A stretch of 57,305 nt of DNA, from positions 1 through 57,305 of the forward strand of contig JAOADU010000072.1 of the NCBI GenBank assembly GCA_026417155.1. Direction: 5' to 3'. A model generated the notes under the pieces. It ran no database searches, was not told where the DNA came from, and saw only the letters and a list, made by a program, of their open reading frames with translations. This stretch comes from Bacteroidales bacterium (GTDB taxonomy: Bacteria > Bacteroidota > Bacteroidia > Bacteroidales > GWA2-32-17). Position numbers and translations under genes: made by a program. Shown piece after piece: positions 35,184 through 42,534 of this stretch; the stretch's first letter is position 1; every line of letters starts with the position of its first letter.

Positions 35184-35660
35184 ATGAGAACAAGTATAAT
35201 TATTTTTGCATCTATTATTGCTTTTAGCTCATGTAAGAAAGATTCTAAAATTAATGATATTGTCAATCCAACAGCATCATTTACGTGTAAAATTAATGGT
35301 ACTCAGTGGACTGCGATTACCAGAGTTACGCGAAAAGAAAATAATAAATTTATAATTACAGGAACAGGATCATTAGGAAGCGATGTATTAAATATTACCA
35401 CATTCGGAATCGAAAAGAAAACGTATACATTATCGCCTGTAGATGGTAAAACAGAATTTTCGGCAACCTTTACAAACGATACTCAAACAACCGATAGTTT
35501 GTACCAAGCACTTTATGGTACAGTTGCTATTACAGCACTCGATACAGTGAATAAAAAGATAAGCGGAACATTCCAATTTAGAACCAGTAAGATAATTAAC
35601 CCACTCATTATTAAAGAAATTACCAATGGTTCGTTTAATAATTTGACATATACAGAATAA
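35184..35660 (+). CDS. predicted lipoprotein, DUF6252-like
   Basis: A 158-aa product starting at the ATG 35184. The signal peptide ends at Cys17 (IIAFSSCKKDSK), a textbook Bacteroidota lipobox. The mature domain opens TASFTCKINGTQWTA and is all beta-like, ending FNNLTYTE. This pattern resembles DUF6252 surface lipoproteins, whose role is unknown. It has its own promoter element and is followed by the acyl-CoA cluster, to which it has no evident link. Confidence 0.68.
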   Translation: MRTSIIIFASIIAFSSCKKDSKINDIVNPTASFTCKINGTQWTAITRVTRKENNKFIITGTGSLGSDVLNITTFGIEKKTYTLSPVDGKTEFSATFTNDTQTTDSLYQALYGTVAITALDTVNKKISGTFQFRTSKIINPLIIKEITNGSFNNLTYTE

Positions 35661-35704
35661 CCTATATTTTTATAACTTCATTTTCTTTTTTTCTTTTTTT
35701 TCGT

Positions 35705-35712
35705 TAAGTTTG
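35705..35712 (+). promoter_or_regulatory. -7 element of the acyl-CoA cluster promoter
   Basis: TAAGTTTG matches TAnnTTTG, 23 bases before the ATG at 35736. A T-rich tract lies upstream without a clear TTTG at the right spacing. Confidence 0.45.
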
Positions 35713-35735
35713 TCCAAACAAATACATTGTATGTT

Positions 35736-36503
35736 ATGAATTATACTACTTTTACTGTAAATTATGAGGGAGCACTTTGTGTTGTTAAAATGAATAGACC
35801 ACAAAGTCTTAATGCTCTTAATAGTACTTTTTTTACAGAATATAATCAATTTTTAGATTCGTTAGAAAGCAATAAAGAAATACGTGTAGTTATTATCACA
35901 GGCGAAGGTAAAGCCTTTGTAGCAGGTGCCGATATAGCAGAAATGGTAAATAAAAATCAACAAGAGGGCTATATTTTTGGGAAGCTAGGACAAGAAACAT
36001 TTGCTCGCATGGAAAGAATGAACCAGGTATTTATTGCTGCGATTAACGGATATGCTTTAGGTGGAGGATGTGAATTGGCAATGGCATGCGATATACGATT
36101 AGCTTCTGCACAAGCAAAATTCGGACAACCCGAAGTTAACTTAGGATTAACACCAGGATATGCTGGAACGCAACGATTACCAAGACTTGTAGGACTTGGC
36201 AATGCTTTATTTTTGTTGCTTTCGGGCGAAACTATTGATGCTAACGAAGCTTTGCGAATAGGGCTAGTTCAACGAGTTTTTGAACCCGATAACTTAATGG
36301 ATGAAGCAAAAAATCTTGCTCATAAAATAATTTCAAAAGGACCAAAAGCCGTTTTACTGGTAAAACAAATAACACGAAATGGATTAAATGTACATTTTAC
36401 TGAAGGTTGCGAGATGGAATTAAAAGCCTTTTCTTCGTTGTTCGAAAATGAAGGTGCTGAAGGGATGAAAGCTTTCCTTGAGAAAAGAAAACCTAATTGG
36501 TAA
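35736..36503 (+). CDS. enoyl-CoA hydratase (crotonase family)
   Basis: It adds water to a trans-2-enoyl-CoA, probably crotonyl-CoA. From the ATG at 35736 it has 255 aa. The oxyanion loops are GKAFVAGADIAEM and GYALGGGCELAMACDIRLA. Both catalytic glutamates are present: Glu113 (GGCELAM) and Glu133 (QPEVNLGLTPGYAGTQRL). It heads a four-gene cluster with a dehydrogenase, thiolase and flavoprotein, with a 24-base gap to the next gene. A TTG at 35727 is a less likely start. Confidence 0.93.
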   Translation: MNYTTFTVNYEGALCVVKMNRPQSLNALNSTFFTEYNQFLDSLESNKEIRVVIITGEGKAFVAGADIAEMVNKNQQEGYIFGKLGQETFARMERMNQVFIAAINGYALGGGCELAMACDIRLASAQAKFGQPEVNLGLTPGYAGTQRLPRLVGLGNALFLLLSGETIDANEALRIGLVQRVFEPDNLMDEAKNLAHKIISKGPKAVLLVKQITRNGLNVHFTEGCEMELKAFSSLFENEGAEGMKAFLEKRKPNW

Positions 36504-36527
36504 ATTTAATTATAAAAGCAAAATAAT

Positions 36528-37865
36528 ATGAATTACGTAGATCGAATGCAAAAAGTTGCTGTATTAGGTGCAGCAGGAAAAATGGGTAGTGGTATATTAT
36601 TGCTTAACGCCATAGAAGTAGCCGATTTAAGCTTGCTACCCGAAAATAAAGGCAAAACTTTTGTAGTTTATGCTATAGATGTGTCAGAAGAAGCACTCTC
36701 AGGCCTTATTCAGTATGTGAGAACACAAGTGCTTAAAGCTGCCGAGAAAAAAATAAATTGGCTTCGAGAAATTTATAAAGAAAGAGCCGATTTGATTGAA
36801 AATGGTCAGATTATTGAAGAGTACATTAATCATGTAATGTCAATAATTCGTCCCAGTATTTTAATTGAATCGGCATATCATGCAAATTGTATTTTTGAAG
36901 CAATTAAAGAAGATCCTGACCTAAAAGTATCTATTTTTAAAAGAATAAACCAAAACAATTCCAATCAACCTTGGTTTTTTACAAACACTTCGTCTATACC
37001 TATTCAATTTTTAAATGAAAAAGCAGAACTAAATGGACGAATCATTGGTTATCATTTTTACAATCCTCCTGCTGTACAAAAGTTAGTAGAACTTATCGAG
37101 GCAAAAAATACATTACCCGAATTAAAAGCATTTTCGTTAGAGTTGGCTAAAAAACTCAATAAAATTATTGTTGAATCGAACGATGTAGTTGGTTTTATTG
37201 GTAACGGACACTTTATGCGTGATATTATTCATGCAGCAAGTGAAGTAGAACGATTAAAATCACAATACGGCTTTGTTGAAGCAATTTACATGATAAACAA
37301 AGTGAGTCAGGAATATCTGGTACGTCCGATGGGAATTTTTCAATTGATAGATTACGTTGGAATTGATGTGTGTTCATACATAATGAGTGTCATGAATCAG
37401 TATTTACCGCAAGATCAAATAGTTTGCCCTTTATTAAACGAAATGCTCTCCTTAGGTATTAAAGGAGGTCAATATGCCGATGGCTCTCAAAAAGATGGAT
37501 TTTTAAAGTACGAAAAAGGAAAAATTATTGCTATTTTTGATATTAACACTAAACAATATGTATCAATAGAACAAATACAAAACAAAGCAGATGCAATACT
37601 GGGCGAAAAACCTACCAATATTATCGCGTGGAAAGCTGTTGTAGGAATGAAAGATAAAGATGTAGTATTACAAAATTATTTTAACGAATTGCAAAAAATG
37701 AATACTTTGGGGGCAGAATTAGCAAAAGCCTATGGTAGCCGCTCTAAAGCAATAGGTAAATATTTAGTTTCGTCGGGAGTAGCAAAGACAGAAGAAGATG
37801 TAAATAAAGTATTAATGACAGGATTTTTCCATGCGTACGGACCAATTAATAATTATTTCGTTTAA
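36528..37865 (+). CDS. 3-hydroxyacyl-CoA dehydrogenase family protein
   Basis: It oxidises a 3-hydroxyacyl-CoA with NAD. The 445-aa chain begins with the Rossmann motif AVLGAAGKMGSGI. The catalytic-His region is GRIIGYHFYNPPAVQKLVELI and the hinge is SNDVVGFIGNGHF. It is longer than the usual 280-residue short-chain enzyme. It carries an extra N-terminal stretch of about 40 residues between the Rossmann motif and the helix, and an extended C-terminus. It lies between the crotonase and the thiolase, so it would act on the product of the first and feed the second. Confidence 0.86.
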   Translation: MNYVDRMQKVAVLGAAGKMGSGILLLNAIEVADLSLLPENKGKTFVVYAIDVSEEALSGLIQYVRTQVLKAAEKKINWLREIYKERADLIENGQIIEEYINHVMSIIRPSILIESAYHANCIFEAIKEDPDLKVSIFKRINQNNSNQPWFFTNTSSIPIQFLNEKAELNGRIIGYHFYNPPAVQKLVELIEAKNTLPELKAFSLELAKKLNKIIVESNDVVGFIGNGHFMRDIIHAASEVERLKSQYGFVEAIYMINKVSQEYLVRPMGIFQLIDYVGIDVCSYIMSVMNQYLPQDQIVCPLLNEMLSLGIKGGQYADGSQKDGFLKYEKGKIIAIFDINTKQYVSIEQIQNKADAILGEKPTNIIAWKAVVGMKDKDVVLQNYFNELQKMNTLGAELAKAYGSRSKAIGKYLVSSGVAKTEEDVNKVLMTGFFHAYGPINNYFV

Positions 37866-37875
37866 CCATTAAAAA

Positions 37876-39126
37876 ATGATATGTATGAAAACGTTAAGAA
37901 AAAAAGTATATATAACAGCAGGCTATAATACCATTTCTTTAGGAACTGGCAGAAAAGAGTTTAATCCTAAAAAACCCCGGCCGGGTTTAGAAGAATATAT
38001 AAGCGAAGCAGGAAGGGGGGTTATTCAACAAATACCCGATGCTTCGTTGATAGATGAAGCTGTAATAAGTAATTTTCAAGCATCTCGATATAATAATCAA
38101 GCTAATTTAGCTGCTTTTATTCCTTTTATTGATGAAAAATTGAGATATATTCCTGTAACAAGAGTTGAAGGAGCATGTGGTTCGGGGGGTATGGCTATTG
38201 CTACGGCAGCACGTTCTATTCTTGCCGAAACTGCCGATATTGTACTTGTTATAGGTGTCGAAGTTCAGAATACAGTAAAGGCAGTATATGGAGCTGATAT
38301 ATTAGCAGGAGCTGGATGGTACAAAGAACGTAAAAATGGGCATGCCCATTTCTTTCCCGGTCAATTTAGTAATAGAGCAGGAAAGTATTATGAAAAATAC
38401 GGACGCGAACAAACTCGTAAAGCAATGGCACGATGGTTTAAGCAAGCGATAGAAAATGCTCGTTTATGTCCAACTGCACAAGAATATCATAACACAATGC
38501 CCGATCCCGAAGCTGTTGCAATGGTTGAACCAAATGCTAAAGTATTTCTTGAAAATATTACTGTTTACGATTGCTCGAAAGTTTCTGATGGTGCTTCGGC
38601 TCTTATTGTTTGTTCTGAAGAGGGATTAAAAAAACTACAAAAAAGTTTTAACGAAGCTGTAGAAATTGTAGGAATAGGACAGGCTATGGAAGATATAACA
38701 AAACCACCTCTCGATCCTACACAACTGGATACAACAAAAGTTGCAGTTCAACGAGCATTACAAATGGCACGAATTTCTATACATGATATTGCTACAATTG
38801 AATGTCACGATTGTTTCTCCATTGCTGCAATCATGGCCATTGAGGCTATGGGTTTAGCTCCTTACGGGCAAGGTTCTGCTTTTGTTTTAGAAGGCAATAC
38901 AGCCCGAAATGGTAAAATACCATTCAATACAACGGGTGGATTGATAGGTTGGGGGCATCCGGTAGGGGCTACTGGCGTTCATCAAGCTGTTACTATATGG
39001 GAACAATTAACCGGAAAGGCAGGCGATGCACAGATAAATATTCCCTCCGACAGACCTTTTGGTCTAACAGTTAATATGGGTGGCGATGATAAAACGTTAA
39101 CTTCTATAGTCTATAAAAAATTATAA
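37876..39126 (+). CDS. thiolase-family protein, SCP-x type
   Basis: It would cleave a 3-ketoacyl-CoA with CoA or condense acyl-CoAs. The 416-aa protein has the nucleophile Cys101 in VEGACGSGGMAIATA and the ECHDCFSIAAIMAIEAMGL stretch. The catalytic-His motif is GLIGWGHPVGATG. The C-terminal CxGGG loop of classical thiolases is replaced by NMGGDDKT, as in SCP-x/lipid-transfer-protein thiolases, so the second catalytic Cys must be the one in HDCFS. Met4 is an alternative start. Its stop overlaps the next start by one base (TAATG). Confidence 0.88.
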   Translation: MICMKTLRKKVYITAGYNTISLGTGRKEFNPKKPRPGLEEYISEAGRGVIQQIPDASLIDEAVISNFQASRYNNQANLAAFIPFIDEKLRYIPVTRVEGACGSGGMAIATAARSILAETADIVLVIGVEVQNTVKAVYGADILAGAGWYKERKNGHAHFFPGQFSNRAGKYYEKYGREQTRKAMARWFKQAIENARLCPTAQEYHNTMPDPEAVAMVEPNAKVFLENITVYDCSKVSDGASALIVCSEEGLKKLQKSFNEAVEIVGIGQAMEDITKPPLDPTQLDTTKVAVQRALQMARISIHDIATIECHDCFSIAAIMAIEAMGLAPYGQGSAFVLEGNTARNGKIPFNTTGGLIGWGHPVGATGVHQAVTIWEQLTGKAGDAQINIPSDRPFGLTVNMGGDDKTLTSIVYKKL

Positions 39127-40070
39127 TGTTCGAAAAAAACCCAGTTTGTCAGCTGCTAAATATTCAATACCCCATTATTCAGGGAGGGATGGTGTGGGTT
39201 AGTGGCTGGCGGTTGGCGAGTGCTGTAAGTAATGCAGGTGGTTTGGGAGTTATAGGTGCTGGTTCTATGACTCCCGAACTGTTACTTCATCATATTTCGC
39301 AATGTAAAACAGCAACTAATTTACCATTCGGAGTTAATATACCATTGATATATAAACATAGCGACGAATTTATCAAAATATGTGTCGATGAAAATGTCCC
39401 CGTTGTTATTACTTCGGCAGGAAATCCTAAAACTTATACAAATACGTTAAAGCAAAACGGAATAAAAGTAATTCATGTCGTTTCGAGTACTACTTTTGCC
39501 CAAAAAGCTCAAGAAGCAGGTGTAGATGCAATTGTAGCAGAAGGGTTCGAAGCAGGAGGGCATAACGGAAGAGAAGAAACCACAACGTTTGTTTTGCTTC
39601 CTTCTGTTGTTCGTTCTGTTAGCATTCCTGTAATTGCTGCGGGAGGGATTGCTACAGGTCAACAAATGCTCGCTACTTTTGTGTTGGGGGCTCATGGGGT
39701 GCAAATTGGTACGCGATTTATAGCAACATACGAAGCATCGGCACACGAAAATTTTAAAAAAATAATTATTGAAGCTAAAGAAGGAGATACTTTTCTTTGT
39801 TTGAAAAAATTAGTTCCGACAAGATTGTACAAAAATCGTTTGTTTATTCAGATACAAGAATTAGAAAATAAAGGGGCTTCAGTAAGCGAATTATTAGAAT
39901 TTTTGGGTTCTAATAAATCACGTTTAGGAATATTTGAGGGTGATGTAGAAAATGGTATGCTCGAAGTAGGCCAAAATGTTTCTATTATTGATAAAATACT
40001 ATCTGCTAAGGAAATTATTGATGAAATAATTACAGATTTTAAAAAAACATACAATAATCTAAAATTTTAA
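39126..40070 (+). CDS. FabK / nitronate-monooxygenase-like flavoprotein
   Basis: A 314-aa TIM-barrel FMN protein. The N-terminus YPIIQGGMVWVSGWRLASAVSNAGGLGVIGAG, then VAEGFEAGGHNGRE and IPVIAAGGIATGQQM, are shared by enoyl-ACP reductase II (FabK) and 2-nitropropane dioxygenase-type enzymes. The AGGHxG motif fits both. Its place one base after a thiolase suggests an enoyl-thioester reduction rather than nitronate oxidation, but this is inferred from context. It ends the acyl-CoA operon. Confidence 0.82.
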   Translation: MFEKNPVCQLLNIQYPIIQGGMVWVSGWRLASAVSNAGGLGVIGAGSMTPELLLHHISQCKTATNLPFGVNIPLIYKHSDEFIKICVDENVPVVITSAGNPKTYTNTLKQNGIKVIHVVSSTTFAQKAQEAGVDAIVAEGFEAGGHNGREETTTFVLLPSVVRSVSIPVIAAGGIATGQQMLATFVLGAHGVQIGTRFIATYEASAHENFKKIIIEAKEGDTFLCLKKLVPTRLYKNRLFIQIQELENKGASVSELLEFLGSNKSRLGIFEGDVENGMLEVGQNVSIIDKILSAKEIIDEIITDFKKTYNNLKF

Positions 40071-40418
40071 AATATAGGCTGAGTTCTAAAAATATGTATT
40101 TGCAAAAAACAACCTAGTGTTAAAACAATTAGTATCTCATTTAAGTCGTTGAGTGGTAAAAATTAAGGACCAATTATTTCAAAAATTATTGAATTCAGTA
40201 AATGTCGTTTAGGCAATATGTCAGAATACAATGTATCTCCGACATCCTTGTCGGAGTAGAAATTTTTCACTAGCTGGATGCCAGTGTTACAGAGTGCCTT
40301 AGGTATTTATGTAGAAGTATAAATTTCTTGTTAACCTCATCGCTACTGCTACGAATGATGGATAGAATTCATAAATTAATGAAAATGAATATGTTTTTTT
40401 AGAATTAAGTCAAAATAT
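40071..40418. other. 348-bp intergenic region between convergent genes
   Basis: There is no credible open reading frame. The region holds copy 1 of a dispersed hairpin-rich repeat (40111-40292). The remaining bases to 40418 are AT-rich and show nothing I recognise. There is no separate terminator for either neighbour, so the repeat's hairpins may serve as one. Confidence 0.7.
40111..40292 (+). repeat. dispersed hairpin-rich repeat, copy 1
   Basis: This 182-bp stretch is homologous to the reverse complement of 56669-56850. From 40179 to 40292 the two align for 114 bases without gaps, with about 15 mismatches by hand count. Similarity continues with gaps to 40111 and weakly to about 40094. The core contains the perfect 8-bp hairpin CTCCGACA-TCCT-TGTCGGAG at 40237-40256. 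A second, imperfect hairpin (CACTAGC...GCCAGTG) lies at 40268-40286. There is no open frame or flanking transposase, so it resembles a REP/MITE-type element. Confidence 0.85.
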
Positions 40419-41888
40419 TTAATATATTACTAATAAAAATTTTCTTGAAACTAAGGCATCTGTTGTAATACTGAAAATGTAAGTTCCACTAATCTTTTCT
40501 GTTATATCTATTTGACCATTACTGCAAGTTCCTTTTATAATAACTTTTCCAGTAATATCAGTTATTTCGTAATTAAAGTTATTTATACCTTGAACAAACA
40601 AAGTATTATTTATTAGTGGGTTAGGATAAATTTTAATGTCATTGTAATTACTGGTGGATAAAGAAGTAACAGTAACGTTAATGACTTGTGAAATGGTATC
40701 GCTTCCGCATTCATTATATACAATTAAATAAACAGTATAAGTTCCGCTCAACAGATAAGTATGGGTAGGATTTTCTACAGTATCACCAGGAAGAAAAGGA
40801 AAGATATCGGTATCTCCGAAAAACCATTTCCACTGAGTAGCATCGGTCGAAGTACTTGTGAAGTTAACGGTGCCATTGGGTTGAATATTATAAGTAAAGC
40901 CGGCTACTGGCATGTTTCCAGGACATTCTAAGGTAATAGGAATAACTATAGTATCGGTACCGCATTCATTGCTAGCAACAAGAGTAACATTATAAGTTCC
41001 ATATTGATTGTAGGTATGAGTTGGATTAGCAATACTGTCGGAAGGAATGAAAGGAATTACTTCATCACCAAAAAACCAACTATATGAAGTTGCATCGGTT
41101 GATTGATTAATAAATGAAACTTGCAGACCATTGGCAACATATGTAAAGTTAGCAATGGGTAAATTACCAGGACATTCAACGTTTATCGTATCTCGGATAG
41201 TATCAGTCTGACCACAAGCATTGTATGCAATTAATGTTACTACATAGCTTCCATACTGTGAGTAAGTATGAGTTGGGTGTGTGTTTGTATCGCCGGGTGA
41301 AAAAGGAGGAGGAACTAACTCATCGCCAAAATACCATAAATAACTTACAGCATTTTGAGATGTATTAGTAAATTGAACCGATAATCCATTTTGGGTATAT
41401 GTAAAAGATGCATCTGGAGCTGATAAGCACATGTTTATCTGAATATCAAAACTCGTTTGCGGAGTTGTAAAATTAATGCTAGATACAATAATGTAATAAG
41501 TTGAACCACTGGTTAAAGCCACAGTCAAAGAGGGATTTCCCATAGGTGCTTTATTATTGGCAATGCATTGTACGTTAGGATCGTCAGGACATAAATTAGT
41601 TACAAATAAACCAACTGCAGGCGAAGTATTGGTTAATTTAATGGTATAATCTGCACTTTGTGTGGGCGTAAATACAAAAACATAATCTTTGCCCGACATG
41701 TAATTGGAAAAACCCGAACCACTACATGGCAAACTATTGTACGTAGTTCCTACTGTTGCTAAACCAGTCTGTACAAACGGAATAGCGTTAATTACATGTG
41801 CTTGATTACAAGTAGAACCTGTTTGACTTTTTACGTAGAAAAGATTTAAAATACAAATAAATACCAAAGTAAGAATGATAGTTTTCAT
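40419..41888 (-). CDS. T9SS-secreted protein with three PKD domains
   Basis: A 489-aa exported surface protein. After the signal peptide (1-21) comes a beta domain at about 25-155 resembling PPC/CUB-like modules (DYVFVFTPTQSADYTIKL). Three PKD repeats follow at about 155-240, 240-325 and 325-405. Each has YxWxFGDE/D and PTHTYxxxGxYxVTL/YLI; two are preceded by CPGN linkers. The last 75 residues (IKIYPNPLINNTLFVQ ... SRKFLLVIY) are a type A T9SS sorting domain. No catalytic domain is present, so adhesion or surface binding is likely. Confidence 0.9.
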   Translation of the reverse strand: MKTIILTLVFICILNLFYVKSQTGSTCNQAHVINAIPFVQTGLATVGTTYNSLPCSGSGFSNYMSGKDYVFVFTPTQSADYTIKLTNTSPAVGLFVTNLCPDDPNVQCIANNKAPMGNPSLTVALTSGSTYYIIVSSINFTTPQTSFDIQINMCLSAPDASFTYTQNGLSVQFTNTSQNAVSYLWYFGDELVPPPFSPGDTNTHPTHTYSQYGSYVVTLIAYNACGQTDTIRDTINVECPGNLPIANFTYVANGLQVSFINQSTDATSYSWFFGDEVIPFIPSDSIANPTHTYNQYGTYNVTLVASNECGTDTIVIPITLECPGNMPVAGFTYNIQPNGTVNFTSTSTDATQWKWFFGDTDIFPFLPGDTVENPTHTYLLSGTYTVYLIVYNECGSDTISQVINVTVTSLSTSNYNDIKIYPNPLINNTLFVQGINNFNYEITDITGKVIIKGTCSNGQIDITEKISGTYIFSITTDALVSRKFLLVIY

Positions 41889-41906
41889 AGTTAAAAAATT
41901 TTTTTA

Positions 41907-41935
41907 CAAATATAATCTATTATTAATTTGTCAAA
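41907..41935 (-). promoter_or_regulatory. probable promoter of the PKD/T9SS protein gene
   Basis: On the minus strand TTTG (41935-41932), a 17-base spacer and TATATTTG (41914-41907). The spacer is slightly short for the consensus. The start codon is 18 bases on. It interleaves with the divergent promoter at 41927-41956. Confidence 0.5.
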
Positions 41936-41956
41936 GAAAAAAAATTTATATATTTG
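41927..41956 (+). promoter_or_regulatory. probable promoter of the lipocalin-like lipoprotein gene
   Basis: TTTG (41927-41930), an 18-base spacer and TATATTTG (41949-41956), 24 bases before the ATG. Its -33 box forms one half of TTTGTCAAAG, whose other half is the -33 box of the divergent gene. Confidence 0.55.
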
Positions 41957-41980
41957 CGTAACTAATCAAAATTTAAGAAT

Positions 41981-42406
41981 ATGAAAAATTTATTTATTTT
42001 TACAGTAGCTGTAGCTTTTATTTTTTCTTCATGTGGAAAATATGAAGATGGTCCTGCTTTTAGTTTAGCAAGCAAAAAATCAAGAGTTGTAAATGTTTGG
42101 CAACTAGACAAATCGTTTCATAATGGCGTAGAAGTACAATTATCTGCCGACGATAAAGACGATTATATGGAATTTACCAAAGACAATAAACTCAAAATTA
42201 CATGGGTTGGGCAAGGTCAAACATATACTGTTGAAGGCACATGGGAATTTGACGACAAAAAAGAAAATTTGATTACTAAAATTACATACATGGGTGTAAC
42301 TTCGGTAGATACTTCAAAAATTTTACGCTTAAAAAGTAATGAAATGTGGTTAGAATACAAAAATGGAAACGATGTTCATAAAGATTATTACATTTCAAAA
42401 AAATAA
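41981..42406 (+). CDS. lipocalin-like predicted lipoprotein
   Basis: A 141-aa protein. The signal peptide ends at Cys18 (FIFSSCGKYEDGP). The mature part has the layout of small lipocalin-like/DUF5004 lipoproteins: RVVNVWQLDKSFHNG near the start, DYMEFTKDNKLKITW and VEGTWEFDDKKENL in the middle, and short beta strands at the end. The ligand is unknown. It is monocistronic, with a promoter shared back to back with the PKD gene and a strong terminator after it. Confidence 0.75.
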   Translation: MKNLFIFTVAVAFIFSSCGKYEDGPAFSLASKKSRVVNVWQLDKSFHNGVEVQLSADDKDDYMEFTKDNKLKITWVGQGQTYTVEGTWEFDDKKENLITKITYMGVTSVDTSKILRLKSNEMWLEYKNGNDVHKDYYISKK

Positions 42407-42425
42407 TAAGGACATTTTAATATAA

Positions 42426-42465
42426 ACAAAAGGCTGTTAATAATTTAACAGCCTTTTGTTTTTTT
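42426..42465 (+). terminator. intrinsic terminator of the lipocalin-like gene
   Basis: A 14-15-bp perfect stem (CAAAAGGCTGTTAA/TTAACAGCCTTTTG) with loop TAAT, followed by a T-run. Confidence 0.9.
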
Positions 42466-42534
42466 GTGCTTTGAATTAGAAAAAAATTACTTAATTTTAT
42501 GCCCATGTTTTAAAGTGCTTAAACAGTGTATCGA

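Noticed and set aside
40419..41888. The PKD repeats as a recent DNA-level tandem duplication
   Set aside because: The three domains differ throughout at the nucleotide level and share only family residues, so they are old repeats.
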